A stretch of DNA of 46,458 nt from an uncultured Sphingomonadales bacterium (GCA_903848655.1 CAINGT010000082.1:1-46458); one strand, 5' to 3'; shown: positions 24,188 through 33,022, numbered from the stretch's first letter. The notes: generated from the sequence alone by a model not told the origin. Translations and numbers: made by a program.

Positions 24188-26032
24188 ATGTCCAGCGCCT
24201 TGCGCAATATCGCGATTATCGCCCACGTCGATCATGGCAAGACCACGCTTGTCGATCAGTTGTTCCGCCAGTCGGGCACGTTTCGCGACAACCAGCGGAT
24301 CGAAGAACGCGCGATGGATTCGAACGATCTGGAAAAAGAGCGCGGGATCACGATTCTGGCCAAGTGCACTTCGGTCGAATGGGCACATCCCGAAACCGGT
24401 GAAACCACGCGGATCAATATCGTCGATACCCCCGGCCACGCCGATTTCGGCGGCGAAGTCGAACGCATCTTGTCGATGGTTGATGGCGTGATCCTGCTGG
24501 TTGATAGCTCTGAAGGCGCGATGCCGCAGACGAAGTTCGTTACCGGCAAAGCGCTGGCGCTGGGGTTGAAGCCGATTGTCGTGGTCAACAAGATCGACCG
24601 CGCCGATGAACGCGCGCAAGAAGTGCTCGATGAAGTGTTCGACTTGTTCGTCGCGTTGGAAGCGAGCGATGAACAGCTCGAATTCCCCGTGCTCTACGCT
24701 TCGGGCCGCAATGGTTATGCCAGCGCGGATGAAGCCGCGCGCGAAGGCACTTTGGTGCCTTTGTTCGAAAAGATCGTCAGCCATGTGCCCGCGCCCAACC
24801 TCGATGCCGATGGCCCGTTCAGCTTTCTGGCGACATTGCTCGACCGCGACAATTTCCTTGGCCGCGTGCTGACCGGGCGCGTGCAATCGGGCACGATCCG
24901 CGTGAACCAGCCGATCCACGCCATCGACCGCGATGGCAAAGTGATCGAAGTGGGCCGCGCGTCCAAGCTGATGTCGTTTCAGGGGCTGGAGCGCGTGCCG
25001 GTTGAAGAAGCGCGCGCGGGCGACATTATCGCGCTCGCCGGGCTGGAAAAGGCGACCGTGTCGAACACGATCGCCGATACCAGCGTTTCGACCCCGATTG
25101 CCTCGCAGCCGATCGACCCGCCCACGCTGGCGATGCGCTTTGCCGTCAACGACAGCCCGTTTGCTGGGCGCGAAGGCGATAAAGTAACCAGCCGCATGAT
25201 CCGCGACCGGCTGGAGCGCGAAGGCGAAACCAATGTCGCCATCCGCGTGACCGAAAGCGCCGACAAAGATAGCTTTGAAGTGGCTGGGCGTGGCGAATTG
25301 CAACTGGGCGTGTTGATCGAAACGATGCGCCGCGAAGGGTTTGAGCTCGGGATCAGCCGCCCGCGCGTGCTGTTCGACACCGACGAGAACGGCCAGCGTA
25401 CCGAACCGTTCGAAACCGTGCTGATCGATGTCGATGACGAATATTCGGGCACGGTTGTCGAAAAGATGCAGCGTCGCAAGGCGGAACTGACCGACATGCG
25501 GCCATCGGGTGCGGGCAAGACGCGCATCACCTTTTCCGCGCCATCACGCGGGCTGATCGGCTATCATGGCGAATTCCTGTCCGATACGCGCGGCACCGGG
25601 ATCATGAACCGCCTGTTCGAAAAATACGGCCCGCACAAAGGCGCGATTGAAGGGCGGCAGAACGGCGTGCTGATCTCCAATTCGACCGGCGAAGCGGTTG
25701 GCTATGCGCTCAACAGCCTGGAAGAGCGCGGCGTGCTGTTTGTCAGCCCGCAGGAAAAAGTCTATGAAGGGATGATTATCGGTGAAAATGCCAAGCCCGA
25801 TGATCTGGAAGTCAACCCGCTGAAATCCAAGCAATTGACCAATTTCCGCTCGACCGGCAAAGACGATGCGATCCGCCTGACCCCGCCGCGCATCATGACG
25901 CTGGAACAGGCCATCGCTTATATCGACGATGATGAAATGGTCGAAGTGACCCCCAAATCGATCCGCCTGCGCAAAGCGATCCTCGATCCCAATGAGCGCA
26001 AGAAAGCCGGGCGGCGCAAAGAAGCGGCCTGA
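24188..26032 (+). CDS. typA: ribosome-associated GTPase BipA/TypA
   Basis: A 614-aa translational GTPase related to EF-G/LepA, which helps 50S subunit assembly and growth under stress, including cold. The G-motifs are AHVDHGKTT (G1), RGITI (G2), DTPGHADF (G3) and NKID (G4). Later domains include the BipA-specific C-terminal region (GTGIMNRLFEKYGPHKG, LIGYHGEFLSDTRG). The length is normal. The ATG at 24188 gives the conserved MSSALRNIAIIAHVDHG. A perfect 16-bp inverted repeat lies 19 bases after the stop. Confidence 0.97.
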   Translation: MSSALRNIAIIAHVDHGKTTLVDQLFRQSGTFRDNQRIEERAMDSNDLEKERGITILAKCTSVEWAHPETGETTRINIVDTPGHADFGGEVERILSMVDGVILLVDSSEGAMPQTKFVTGKALALGLKPIVVVNKIDRADERAQEVLDEVFDLFVALEASDEQLEFPVLYASGRNGYASADEAAREGTLVPLFEKIVSHVPAPNLDADGPFSFLATLLDRDNFLGRVLTGRVQSGTIRVNQPIHAIDRDGKVIEVGRASKLMSFQGLERVPVEEARAGDIIALAGLEKATVSNTIADTSVSTPIASQPIDPPTLAMRFAVNDSPFAGREGDKVTSRMIRDRLEREGETNVAIRVTESADKDSFEVAGRGELQLGVLIETMRREGFELGISRPRVLFDTDENGQRTEPFETVLIDVDDEYSGTVVEKMQRRKAELTDMRPSGAGKTRITFSAPSRGLIGYHGEFLSDTRGTGIMNRLFEKYGPHKGAIEGRQNGVLISNSTGEAVGYALNSLEERGVLFVSPQEKVYEGMIIGENAKPDDLEVNPLKSKQLTNFRSTGKDDAIRLTPPRIMTLEQAIAYIDDDEMVEVTPKSIRLRKAILDPNERKKAGRRKEAA

Positions 26033-26051
26033 TCGCGCGAATGACAGACAT

Positions 26052-26089
26052 TATGCACTTGTTAACCGCCCATGGTTAACAAGTGCATA
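26052..26089. terminator. perfect 16-bp inverted repeat between typA and gtrB-like gene
   Basis: TATGCACTTGTTAACC (26052-26067) and GGTTAACAAGTGCATA (26074-26089) pair perfectly around the six-base loop GCCCAT. It lies 19 bases after typA and ends 14 bases before the next start codon. It lacks a U tract and is AT-rich, unlike the other hairpins in the window. It could be a terminator or an operator for a dimeric regulator of the following polysaccharide genes. The sequence does not decide. Confidence 0.5.
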
Positions 26090-26103
26090 TATGTCCGGAG
26101 ACG

Positions 26104-27138
26104 ATGATGCCGCATTTTGCCCCTGACGGCCCGCGCGCTGCCGCCCCGGATGTGTCAATCGTCATTCCTTGCTACAACGAAGCGGACAGCCTGCCCGAAC
26201 TGATGCGGCGGGTCGGCGCGGCCTGCGCCACGATTGCGCCGCGCACGTGCGAGATCGTGCTGGTCAACGATGGATCACAGGATGCAACCTGGCCGATCAT
26301 CGCTGATCTGGCCAGTCACCACGATCATGTCGTCGCAATCAACCTGGCGCGCAATTATGGCCATCAACTGGCGCTGAGCGCGGGGTTGCAGATCTGCCGG
26401 GGCGACGCGGTCATGGTGATGGACGCCGATTTGCAGGACCCGCCCGAACTGCTGGGTGCGTTTCTGGGAAAACTGGCTGAAGGCTATGATGTGGTCTATG
26501 GCCAGCGCATCGCCCGCGCGGGGGAAACCCGGTTCAAGCGCGCCTCTGCCAGCCTGTTCTACCGCGTGCTGCAAAACCTTGTCGATGTGCCGATCCCGCG
26601 CGATACTGGCGATTTCCGCATCATGAGCCGCCGCGTCGTCGATCATCTGAACGCGATGCCCGAACGCTTTCGCTTTATTCGCGGCATGGTGAGCTGGGTC
26701 GGTTTTCGCCAGACGGCGCTGGCTTATGAGCGCGAGGCGCGGTTTGCCGGGCAGAGCCATTATCCGCTGTCCAAGATGATCGGCTTTGCCATCGACGCGG
26801 TAACGAGTTTTTCCACGCTGCCGCTGCGGCTGGCGGCGCATATCGGCATGGTGGTCGGGCTGATCGGGGTGGCGACGCTCGGCTGGGTGCTGGTCGCATG
26901 GTTGCGCGGTGATGTCGTGGCGGGCTGGACCAGCCTCGTTGGCACGGTGCTGCTGCTGGGCAGTCTGCAATTGATGATGCTGGGGGTATTCGGCGAATAT
27001 CTCGGGCGGATGTATATGGAATCAAAGCAACGCCCGCTGTTCATCATTCAGGAGGTGCGGGTGCGCGGCGAAGCGCCCGACGCCACTGGCGCGGTGCACG
27101 CGCTTTCTCCTTCCTTGCGTGAGGCGAGCAATGGCTGA
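26104..27138 (+). CDS. GT2 family glycosyltransferase, GtrB/DPM1-like
   Basis: A 344-aa membrane-anchored GT-A enzyme that would load a sugar onto undecaprenyl phosphate. The N-terminal catalytic domain reads VSIVIPCYNEADSLPELM and VNDGSQDATW, then VMDADLQDPPE with the metal-binding DxD. RDTGDFRIMSRRVV and GQSHYPLSKM are typical of GtrB. Two C-terminal membrane helices follow (AHIGMVVGLIGVATLGWVLV and SLVGTVLLLGSLQLMMLGVF). Two ATG codons are adjacent; GGAG lies three or six bases upstream. It overlaps the methyltransferase gene by eight bases, and a GtrA gene follows, as in O-antigen glucosylation clusters. Confidence 0.9.
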   Translation: MMPHFAPDGPRAAAPDVSIVIPCYNEADSLPELMRRVGAACATIAPRTCEIVLVNDGSQDATWPIIADLASHHDHVVAINLARNYGHQLALSAGLQICRGDAVMVMDADLQDPPELLGAFLGKLAEGYDVVYGQRIARAGETRFKRASASLFYRVLQNLVDVPIPRDTGDFRIMSRRVVDHLNAMPERFRFIRGMVSWVGFRQTALAYEREARFAGQSHYPLSKMIGFAIDAVTSFSTLPLRLAAHIGMVVGLIGVATLGWVLVAWLRGDVVAGWTSLVGTVLLLGSLQLMMLGVFGEYLGRMYMESKQRPLFIIQEVRVRGEAPDATGAVHALSPSLREASNG

Positions 27139-27823
27139 GGCGGAATTCGACGCCGTCGCGCGCGACTATGCCGCGCAACACGCCCAATCGATCCGCCTGA
27201 GCGGCGAAGCGACCGACTATTTCGCGCGCTACAAGATCGTCGATTTGCGCAAAGTGACCGACCAGCGCAAACTGACGGTGCGCAAGCTGCTCGATTTTGG
27301 CGCGGGCGTGGGCAATTCGTTGCGCCCCTTGCGCGAACTGTTTCCCGATGCGGCAATCAGCGCGCTCGACGTATCGCAAGCCTCGCTCGATCTGTGCCGC
27401 GCGCAAGTGGCGGACGGTGCGGCAGAGTTCCACTGCTACGACGGGGTGACGCTGCCCGCTGACCTTGGCCCGTTCGACGTGATCTTTACCGCCTGCGTGT
27501 TTCACCATATCCCGGCGGAAAGCCATGTGGCGCTGCTGACGCAGATCCGCGAGCGGCTGGCACCGGGCGGGCTGTTCATGCTGTTTGAACACAATCCGTG
27601 GAACCCGCTGACGCGCCACGCGGTCAACACGTGCCCGTTTGACGAACACGCGGTGCTGATATCGGCGCCGGAAATGCGCCGTCGCTTGCGCGCCGCCGGG
27701 TTTGCGCGGGTAGACCTTGCGTACAAAGTGTTTTTCCCCGGACCCTTGCGCGCCTTGCGCGGGATCGAACCGGCGCTGTCCCCGGTGCCGCTGGGTGCAC
27801 AATATGCGCTGACCGCGCAATGA
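27131..27823 (+). CDS. class I SAM-dependent methyltransferase
   Basis: A 230-aa methyltransferase. Motif I is LLDFGAGVGNSLRPL (residues 53-67), followed by SALDVSQASLDLC and an FDVIFTACVFHHIP post-motif. RLAPGGLFMLFEHNPWNPLT is typical of enzymes in polysaccharide clusters. It starts inside the end of the GtrB-like gene (ATG at 27131) and precedes gtrA. It may modify the sugar or lipid used by the gtr proteins. The substrate is unknown. Confidence 0.82.
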   Translation: MAEAEFDAVARDYAAQHAQSIRLSGEATDYFARYKIVDLRKVTDQRKLTVRKLLDFGAGVGNSLRPLRELFPDAAISALDVSQASLDLCRAQVADGAAEFHCYDGVTLPADLGPFDVIFTACVFHHIPAESHVALLTQIRERLAPGGLFMLFEHNPWNPLTRHAVNTCPFDEHAVLISAPEMRRRLRAAGFARVDLAYKVFFPGPLRALRGIEPALSPVPLGAQYALTAQ

Positions 27824-27836
27824 TAGGGCGGCTGCG

Positions 27837-28214
27837 ATGGCGCTGGTGAAATTCGGTCTGGTCGGCCTGATAAACACCGTGATCGGGCTGGCGATTATCA
27901 TGGCCGCGCTGGCTGCCGGGCTTGGCGATTATGCCGCCAACGCGCTGGGCTATGGCGCGGGTCTGATGCTGTCATACGCGATCAATCGACGCTGGACCTT
28001 CGCGGCACAAACTGCTGCCAACCCGCGCGAATTCGCGGCCTTTGCCGCCTGCTTCGCGCTTGCCTATGGGGCCAATCTGGCCGTTATCACCGCAATGCGC
28101 GCCAGCGGACAGGGCGGCCATGCGTTGGTCCATGCCAGTGGCATGGTGGTCTATACGCTGCTGTTTTTTGCCTTGTCGCGCACCGTGCTGGGCGGGCGGG
28201 CGGCCAAGCGCTGA
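27837..28214 (+). CDS. GtrA family membrane protein
   Basis: A 125-aa protein with four predicted helices. The first starts FGLVGLINTVIGLAIIMAAL, then GYGAGLMLSYAINRRWTF, the family hallmark with N-R-x-W-T-F. GtrA proteins are thought to flip or help flip polyprenyl-linked sugars. It lies 13 bases after the methyltransferase in the same operon. A second GtrA is at 31050 on the other strand. Confidence 0.88.
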   Translation: MALVKFGLVGLINTVIGLAIIMAALAAGLGDYAANALGYGAGLMLSYAINRRWTFAAQTAANPREFAAFAACFALAYGANLAVITAMRASGQGGHALVHASGMVVYTLLFFALSRTVLGGRAAKR

Positions 28215-28279
28215 AACGACTTGTTAACCAAGACTGGCTAGCGCGAGGGGCAGGCTTTCTCGAACCCTCGGTGATCGGC

Positions 28280-29536
28280 ATGGAGTATCACAGCGATCCG
28301 CAGGAGGATTCCGGATCGGTACCGCTTGGCGTGTCAATCGTAATGCCATGCCTGAACGAAGTTCAGTCGTTGCCCCACTGCATCGCCAATGCGCGCGCGG
28401 CGCTCGCGCAGATTCATGACCGGTTTGCGCTGGCGGGCGAAATCGTGATCGCCGACAATGGCTCGACCGACGGCAGCCAGGCGCTGGCCGAAGCGCTGGG
28501 CGCGCGCGTGGTCCATGTCAGCCGCAAAGGCTATGGCGCGGCGATCATCGGCGGTTTCGATGCCGCGTTCGGCGACTATCTGGTAATGGGCGATTGCGAC
28601 GGCAGCTATGATTTCACCGACAGCGTGGCGATGATCGGCGCGCTGATCGACGGCGCGGACTTGTGCATGGGATCGCGCTTTCTGGGCGGGATCGCACCGG
28701 GCGCAATGCCGTGGAAAAACCGCTATATCGGCAATCCCGTGCTGACCGGGCTGCTCAACCTGTTTTTCCGCACCGGCATCAACGATGCCCATTGCGGGCT
28801 GCGCGCGATCCGCAAGGAGACCTATCGCGCGCTTGGCTTGCAGGGCGCAGGCATGGAATTCGCCAGTGAAATGGTAATCAAGGCCGCCTTGCGCCGACAC
28901 CGCATTGCGCAAGTGCCCGCCACGCTCTCGCCCGATCTGCGCGACCGCGCCCCGCACTTGCGCCCGTGGCGCGACGGCTGGCGGCATTTGCGCTATTTGT
29001 TCATGCTCAGCCCGACTTGGGCCTTTGGCGTGCCGTCCGTGCTGATGATAGGCACGGGCGCGATCATTTTTGCGATTGCCAGCCTTTACGCAACCGGCCT
29101 GTTGACCGGGGAATCCCCGGTCGGGGTCAGTTGGACCATCGCGGGTGCCTTTGCGATCACCACCGGGCATTTCGCCGCTGTCATGGCGCTGGCGACGCAT
29201 TTTTATGGCGCGCGCCAAGGCTATCGCCCCTTGCGCCCGTTCCTGCAACGCTATGCCAACGTGCTGACACTGGAAAACGCGCTGATTGGCGGCGGTGCCG
29301 CAGTGGTTGCGTCGATCACATCGGTTGCGCTGGTGGTTTATTGGTGGGGGTCACACGGTTTCGTGGCGCTGCCGACGACACTGCCCTTGCTGATCGCGAT
29401 AGTCTTGGGCGTAGCCGGAATGCAGACCGCGCTGGGTGGATTCCTGATCGCGGTAATTGGCGGGCACGAGGCCGAATTCTGCCCGCCCAATGCAGTTCCC
29501 GATACTGCGATGCAAGGCCGGGTGCCCTTACGGTAA
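28280..29536 (+). CDS. GT2 family glycosyltransferase with C-terminal membrane helices
   Basis: A 418-aa enzyme with a dolichol-phosphate-mannose-synthase-like catalytic domain: VSIVMPCLNEVQSLPHCI, IVIADNGSTDGSQ, GYGAAIIGGFDAA, and GDCDGSYDF with DxD. MPWKNRYIGNPVLTGLLNLFF and DAHCGLRAI follow. After about residue 260 come several membrane helices, making it an integral membrane polyprenyl-phosphate glycosyltransferase. I chose the ATG at 28280; a GTG at 28271 is also in frame, and neither has a strong ribosome binding site. It is downstream of gtrA in the same direction. The sugar is unknown. Confidence 0.87.
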   Translation: MEYHSDPQEDSGSVPLGVSIVMPCLNEVQSLPHCIANARAALAQIHDRFALAGEIVIADNGSTDGSQALAEALGARVVHVSRKGYGAAIIGGFDAAFGDYLVMGDCDGSYDFTDSVAMIGALIDGADLCMGSRFLGGIAPGAMPWKNRYIGNPVLTGLLNLFFRTGINDAHCGLRAIRKETYRALGLQGAGMEFASEMVIKAALRRHRIAQVPATLSPDLRDRAPHLRPWRDGWRHLRYLFMLSPTWAFGVPSVLMIGTGAIIFAIASLYATGLLTGESPVGVSWTIAGAFAITTGHFAAVMALATHFYGARQGYRPLRPFLQRYANVLTLENALIGGGAAVVASITSVALVVYWWGSHGFVALPTTLPLLIAIVLGVAGMQTALGGFLIAVIGGHEAEFCPPNAVPDTAMQGRVPLR

Positions 29537-29602
29537 CGGCTGGACCGCTCGCAATCGTCTTTTCCGCATGATATGTGCGCGTTACGTTTGAAGGAATGCA
29601 GC

Positions 29603-29833
29603 ATGGGGCAAGCCGGGGCCGTTCCTGCGTCAGCGCCTGATCGAACGACTTTGGCAAGCGCGATTGTCGCGCGGCTGGAGGCGGTGATCGATGCTGCCCG
29701 ACGGCGCTATCGTGACCCGTATCGGTACGATCGCAAAACGTGCGATATTGGCATTCCGGTCGATAACGCGCCATCTTTCGATTGTGTTATGCTGACTGCG
29801 CAGTTGGATAGAACTCGCCTGTTCTGCAGATAA
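29603..29833 (+). CDS. possible small protein or truncated gene (76 aa)
   Basis: Reads MGQAGAVPASAPDRTTLASA, then a basic helical segment (ARLEAVIDAARRRYRDPYRY). AAGGA lies eight bases before the ATG. The first 150 bases are GC-rich like the chromosome and the end is AT-richer, running into the low-GC methyltransferase region. It may be the front of a host gene cut by an insertion rather than a whole gene. No domain is recognised. The rest of the 345-base gap between 29536 and 29882 shows nothing else. Confidence 0.35.
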   Translation: MGQAGAVPASAPDRTTLASAIVARLEAVIDAARRRYRDPYRYDRKTCDIGIPVDNAPSFDCVMLTAQLDRTRLFCR

Positions 29834-29881
29834 CACGCATAATAATATTTATTTTATTGAATGCGCTCAAGTGCGGGATCT

Positions 29882-30913
29882 ATGATGTCAGAAAATTTTG
29901 CAAAAATCCTTGACCAGATGCACGAGCAGATTGCGGTTGCGCCTGAGATTGTCCGGCCATCGAGTTTCTGGATTGAAATGAATAAACGCCATACGAAAGC
30001 AATTTTTTCAAAAGGCGTGGAGAATTTCAAAAGAACGTTGGCGCGAGACTACTTTATGTGGACCCGTGTTTTGCCTTGGGATTCTCAAATTCGATTCCTT
30101 ATCAAGAATTTGCCGATCACGGCGACTTTGCGGGCAGCAATGGGAGTTATCGTACCATTCCGGCACAGGGGAATCCCGTTGTTCGAAGGCTTCGCCCTGA
30201 ATTTTCTGACAAGGCTGATCTGGCAATTTGTCGAACGACAGGCACCTGACGAAATAGAGTTACTGATGGAGCCAGCGGCTGGAAATCCACCGGACATCAG
30301 AATCAATGGCCGAAAAATCTCTCAGGATCTTGCCAATTCTATACTTGAGTATAAATCTATCGAAAAAATATCCGAAAATTTGTCAGTTATTTGTGAGATC
30401 GGGGGTGGATATGGCCGCACTGCTTTTGTGCTGTCATCTTTGATTATGAATGTAAAATATATTATGGTTGATATACCTCCCGCTCTGGGGGTCGCGCAGA
30501 CTTATCTGCGCGAAATTTTTCCTGACAGGCGTCATTTTGCATTCCGTCCTTTTTCTGACTTTTCTGAGGTAAAGGCAGAATTTGATTTGGCGGATTTTGT
30601 ATTTCTTACGCCAGATCAGTTGCAAAAATTGCCAGATAGCATTATAGATTTATTTATAAATATTTCGTCTCTGCACGAAATGCGGCACGATCAGATCAGA
30701 TATTTTATTGATGAGATATTTCGTCTGGTTCGTCCAGAAGGATATTTTTATCTCAAGGCATGGAAGGTTTCCAACAATCCGATTGAAGGGATCGTTGTGC
30801 TGGAGAGCGATTATCCACTTGATGATTGGAATGCAGTTTACCGGCGAACGCCGCTTGTGCAGTCGCGCTTCTTTGAAACACTGTTGCAAAAGCCTGCGGT
30901 AGATCGCGCCTGA
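29882..30913 (+). CDS. putative sugar O-methyltransferase, low GC
   Basis: A 343-aa protein resembling the putative sugar O-methyltransferase family (NanM-like) of polysaccharide clusters. The SAM-binding core is CEIGGGYGRTAFVLSSL, then KYIMVDIPPALGVAQTYL, and a conserved INISSLHEMRHDQIRYF. Two start codons are adjacent (29882, 29885). Base and codon use differ strongly from its neighbours: many AT-rich codons such as AAA, ATT and TTT, so it was probably acquired by transfer. It probably O-methylates a sugar of the surface glycan made by nearby genes. Confidence 0.8.
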   Translation: MMSENFAKILDQMHEQIAVAPEIVRPSSFWIEMNKRHTKAIFSKGVENFKRTLARDYFMWTRVLPWDSQIRFLIKNLPITATLRAAMGVIVPFRHRGIPLFEGFALNFLTRLIWQFVERQAPDEIELLMEPAAGNPPDIRINGRKISQDLANSILEYKSIEKISENLSVICEIGGGYGRTAFVLSSLIMNVKYIMVDIPPALGVAQTYLREIFPDRRHFAFRPFSDFSEVKAEFDLADFVFLTPDQLQKLPDSIIDLFINISSLHEMRHDQIRYFIDEIFRLVRPEGYFYLKAWKVSNNPIEGIVVLESDYPLDDWNAVYRRTPLVQSRFFETLLQKPAVDRA

Positions 30914-30993
30914 GTGGCTGCTTCGCCAACACCATCTTTCGCCCGTGCAGCCGGTTGATGCGGTCCTTGGCGAAGATCGACAGGATCAAGGAC

Positions 30994-31033
30994 TAGAGCG
31001 GAATACGATTCAATCTAATCGCATTCCGCTCTA
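30994..31033 (+). repeat. palindromic repeat, copy 4 (module B only)
   Basis: TAGAGCGGAATACG and its near-complement CGCATTCCGCTCTA form a hairpin around a short AT-rich centre. Only module B is present. It lies between the convergent sugar methyltransferase and GtrA genes, where a bidirectional terminator would be expected. Confidence 0.85.
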
Positions 31034-31049
31034 ATGGGTTCGACATCCA

Positions 31050-31439
31050 TCATGATCGATGCCGACTGATCGCCCAACGGGCCATAAAGTAATTCCAGAC
31101 AAACAGAATGGCCGTACACAACAGCGTTGCGATTGGCACTTTAACACCCAATACCGAGACCAGCACAACCATAATGGCAAAATTGCCGGGAAATGCTGTC
31201 AACATGCCGCCTGCATAACGCGCAAATCGAACGGGAACCATCCCGCGCTCGAATGTAAACAGACTGTGCAAGATGTACCCTGCCGGGGCCAGGATCGAGA
31301 AGGCGATGACCAGCGCAATCCCGTAGGGCACGGTCAAGACATCGCAGGCAAACATCACCGCATTGTAGAGTATCGCGCAAGCCAGTCCGACCAACATATA
31401 ACGCCGGGGCTGACGTGTTGCCGCAACAATTTCACCCAC
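31050..31439 (-). CDS. GtrA family membrane protein (second copy)
   Basis: A 129-aa protein with four helices: YMLVGLACAILYNAVMFACD, then GIALVIAFSILAPAGYILHS and the family motif LFTFERGM, ending FVWNYFMARWAI. The probable start is the GTG at 31439, because it overlaps the stop of the preceding methyltransferase (GTGGGTGA); an upstream ATG at 31508 would overlap by 77 bases. Likely helps translocate a polyprenyl-linked sugar. Last gene of a three-gene minus-strand operon with a methyltransferase and a glycosyltransferase. Confidence 0.8.
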   Translation of the reverse strand: MGEIVAATRQPRRYMLVGLACAILYNAVMFACDVLTVPYGIALVIAFSILAPAGYILHSLFTFERGMVPVRFARYAGGMLTAFPGNFAIMVVLVSVLGVKVPIATLLCTAILFVWNYFMARWAISRHRS

Positions 31440-32061
31440 GGACGAGCATCGCAAAATTGTTGCGCCAAGGCGCGATGGTGGCCCGGTCAACGATTGTCTT
31501 AGCACCAAAGCCGGTTTCGATCAGCGCTTCCAGCTTTGGGGCATCGAGATAGGACACATCATCGCCAGTCAGGTAAACGTCTGACGTCTTGCACAACCAA
31601 TGGATCACGGTTCGATCTTCGGCCCAGTCCTTGAAGACCAGCAGTCCATCGCTGGCAAGGCACCCGCGCAACGCGGCGATTATCGCGGAGCGCAGCGCGG
31701 TCGGGACATGGTGTATGACATCGGACAGGATTACGAAGTCAAATCCGCCAGGTTGCTCGACCGCCATATCCTGCACGGTTTTTTGCAAGAATGTCACCCG
31801 CTCTTGCCGGCCTTTGTAAAGCCTCCCTACTCTGGGCGTGATGTCGATGGCGACAATTTCGGCCAGCGGGAATGCCCGGGCCAGCCGTTCAGTCACTGCT
31901 CCTTCACCCGCGCCGACTTCGAGAATGCGCCGGGGGGCGGGCACCCATTTGACGACTTGTGCGATATAGGCATCGAGGTCGATAAAGATGGACCGATAAA
32001 GATTGGCGACTGCAGCCTCATGACGGCCGAACATGCTGCGAATGATCGGGCCTAGAGCCAT
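31432..32061 (-). CDS. class I SAM-dependent methyltransferase
   Basis: A 209-aa enzyme starting MALGPIIRSMFGRHEAAVAN. Motif I is ILEVGAGEGAVTERLA, followed by EIVAIDITPRVGRLY and FDFVILSDVIHHVP. Resembles the methyltransferases found with GtrA and GT2 genes and parallels the one at 27131. The start is just after the stop of the upstream GT2 gene, implying translational coupling. The substrate is unknown. Confidence 0.8.
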   Translation of the reverse strand: MALGPIIRSMFGRHEAAVANLYRSIFIDLDAYIAQVVKWVPAPRRILEVGAGEGAVTERLARAFPLAEIVAIDITPRVGRLYKGRQERVTFLQKTVQDMAVEQPGGFDFVILSDVIHHVPTALRSAIIAALRGCLASDGLLVFKDWAEDRTVIHWLCKTSDVYLTGDDVSYLDAPKLEALIETGFGAKTIVDRATIAPWRNNFAMLVRG

Positions 32062-32062
32062 G

Positions 32063-33022
32063 TTACAGACCTCCGGCAAATTTGGCGCGCAGGCGCGGCA
32101 AAGACCGTTGAACGATACGCGAATAATGCAGGTAGCGTCGCGCGCCAACGGGTCCGAGGCGCACCAGCGACCAAGCCGCGCGCAGCAGCGCGCCAAAATT
32201 GCCTTGCGCCGCTGCGGCCAGATCGGCGTTGATCTTGACCGAGGCTTCGGCCAGGGGGCGCACCGCCTTTGCCTGTCGCAATGCCAACGCGCCGACATGC
32301 CGGTCCAGCACGGTGCGGTGTTGGGCGATGAATTCTCCCCGGTCTAAGCTGCCCAAACTGGTGGCCGACTGGTCGTGGATGCGAAAGCCACCGGTGATGC
32401 TATCATGAAAGCGCACGTCGCCATGCCGCGTCAGCTTGATCCACAAATCCCAGTCGCCCGTGTACCACAAAGCCGGATCGATGCCGCCGACCGCCAGCCA
32501 GGCATCGCGGCGCACGATGGGGCTGATTACCGATACGAAGTTTTGCACCAGCAGTTTTTGCAGCAGTTCAGCGCGATCAAGCGGCAGTCCGCTTTCGCGC
32601 AACGGACAGTTCCATACCCCGATCCGGCGACCATCCCGATCAATGATCGCACTGGGCGCAAGGTGCAGCGCGGCGGCGCGATCATGCTCGATCCAGCCCT
32701 TTGCGGCGGCGCTGCGACCGGGCAGCCAGACATCGTCCTGGCACAGCCACGAGACATGGTCGGCGGCGGCATGGCTTACGCCGTGGTTCATTTTCTGCGA
32801 GCAGCCTTCTGCGCCATCGGCATCGACATAGCGCAAAGTCAGACGGTCACCATACGTGTCGATGATCTGCCGCGTTCCCGGTCCGGCACTGGTATCGATC
32901 ACCACGATCTCGATGCCCGGATCGGCCTGATCGACCAGCGAATCCAACGCATGGCCAACCCATCGTTCACCGTTATGCACAGGGAAAATCACCGACAGCC
33001 ATGGTCTTTGCGCGATGGTCAT
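32063..33022 (-). CDS. GT2 family glycosyltransferase
   Basis: A 319-aa GT-A enzyme without membrane helices. N-terminal LSVIFPVHNGERWVGHALDS, then IVVIDTSAGPGTRQII, and SWLCQDDVWLPGR as the DxD-like metal site. The later GGIDPALWYTGDWDLWIKL holds the usual catalytic Asp region. It is divergent from the CDP-sugar operon (85-base shared promoter region) and heads the minus-strand set with a methyltransferase and GtrA. It probably adds a sugar to a surface polysaccharide. Confidence 0.87.
   Translation of the reverse strand: MTIAQRPWLSVIFPVHNGERWVGHALDSLVDQADPGIEIVVIDTSAGPGTRQIIDTYGDRLTLRYVDADGAEGCSQKMNHGVSHAAADHVSWLCQDDVWLPGRSAAAKGWIEHDRAAALHLAPSAIIDRDGRRIGVWNCPLRESGLPLDRAELLQKLLVQNFVSVISPIVRRDAWLAVGGIDPALWYTGDWDLWIKLTRHGDVRFHDSITGGFRIHDQSATSLGSLDRGEFIAQHRTVLDRHVGALALRQAKAVRPLAEASVKINADLAAAAQGNFGALLRAAWSLVRLGPVGARRYLHYSRIVQRSLPRLRAKFAGGL

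Noticed and set aside
23930..25303. N-terminal 458 codons of the 608-aa minus-strand frame
   Set aside because: Antisense to typA; only the last 149 codons form the DUF805 protein, which has its own ribosome binding site.
30753..30989. Minus-strand frame with a possible transposase-like end (ILSIFAKDRINRLHGRKM)
   Set aside because: Too short to assign; most of it is antisense to the sugar methyltransferase. Kept only as a hint of a remnant at the island border.
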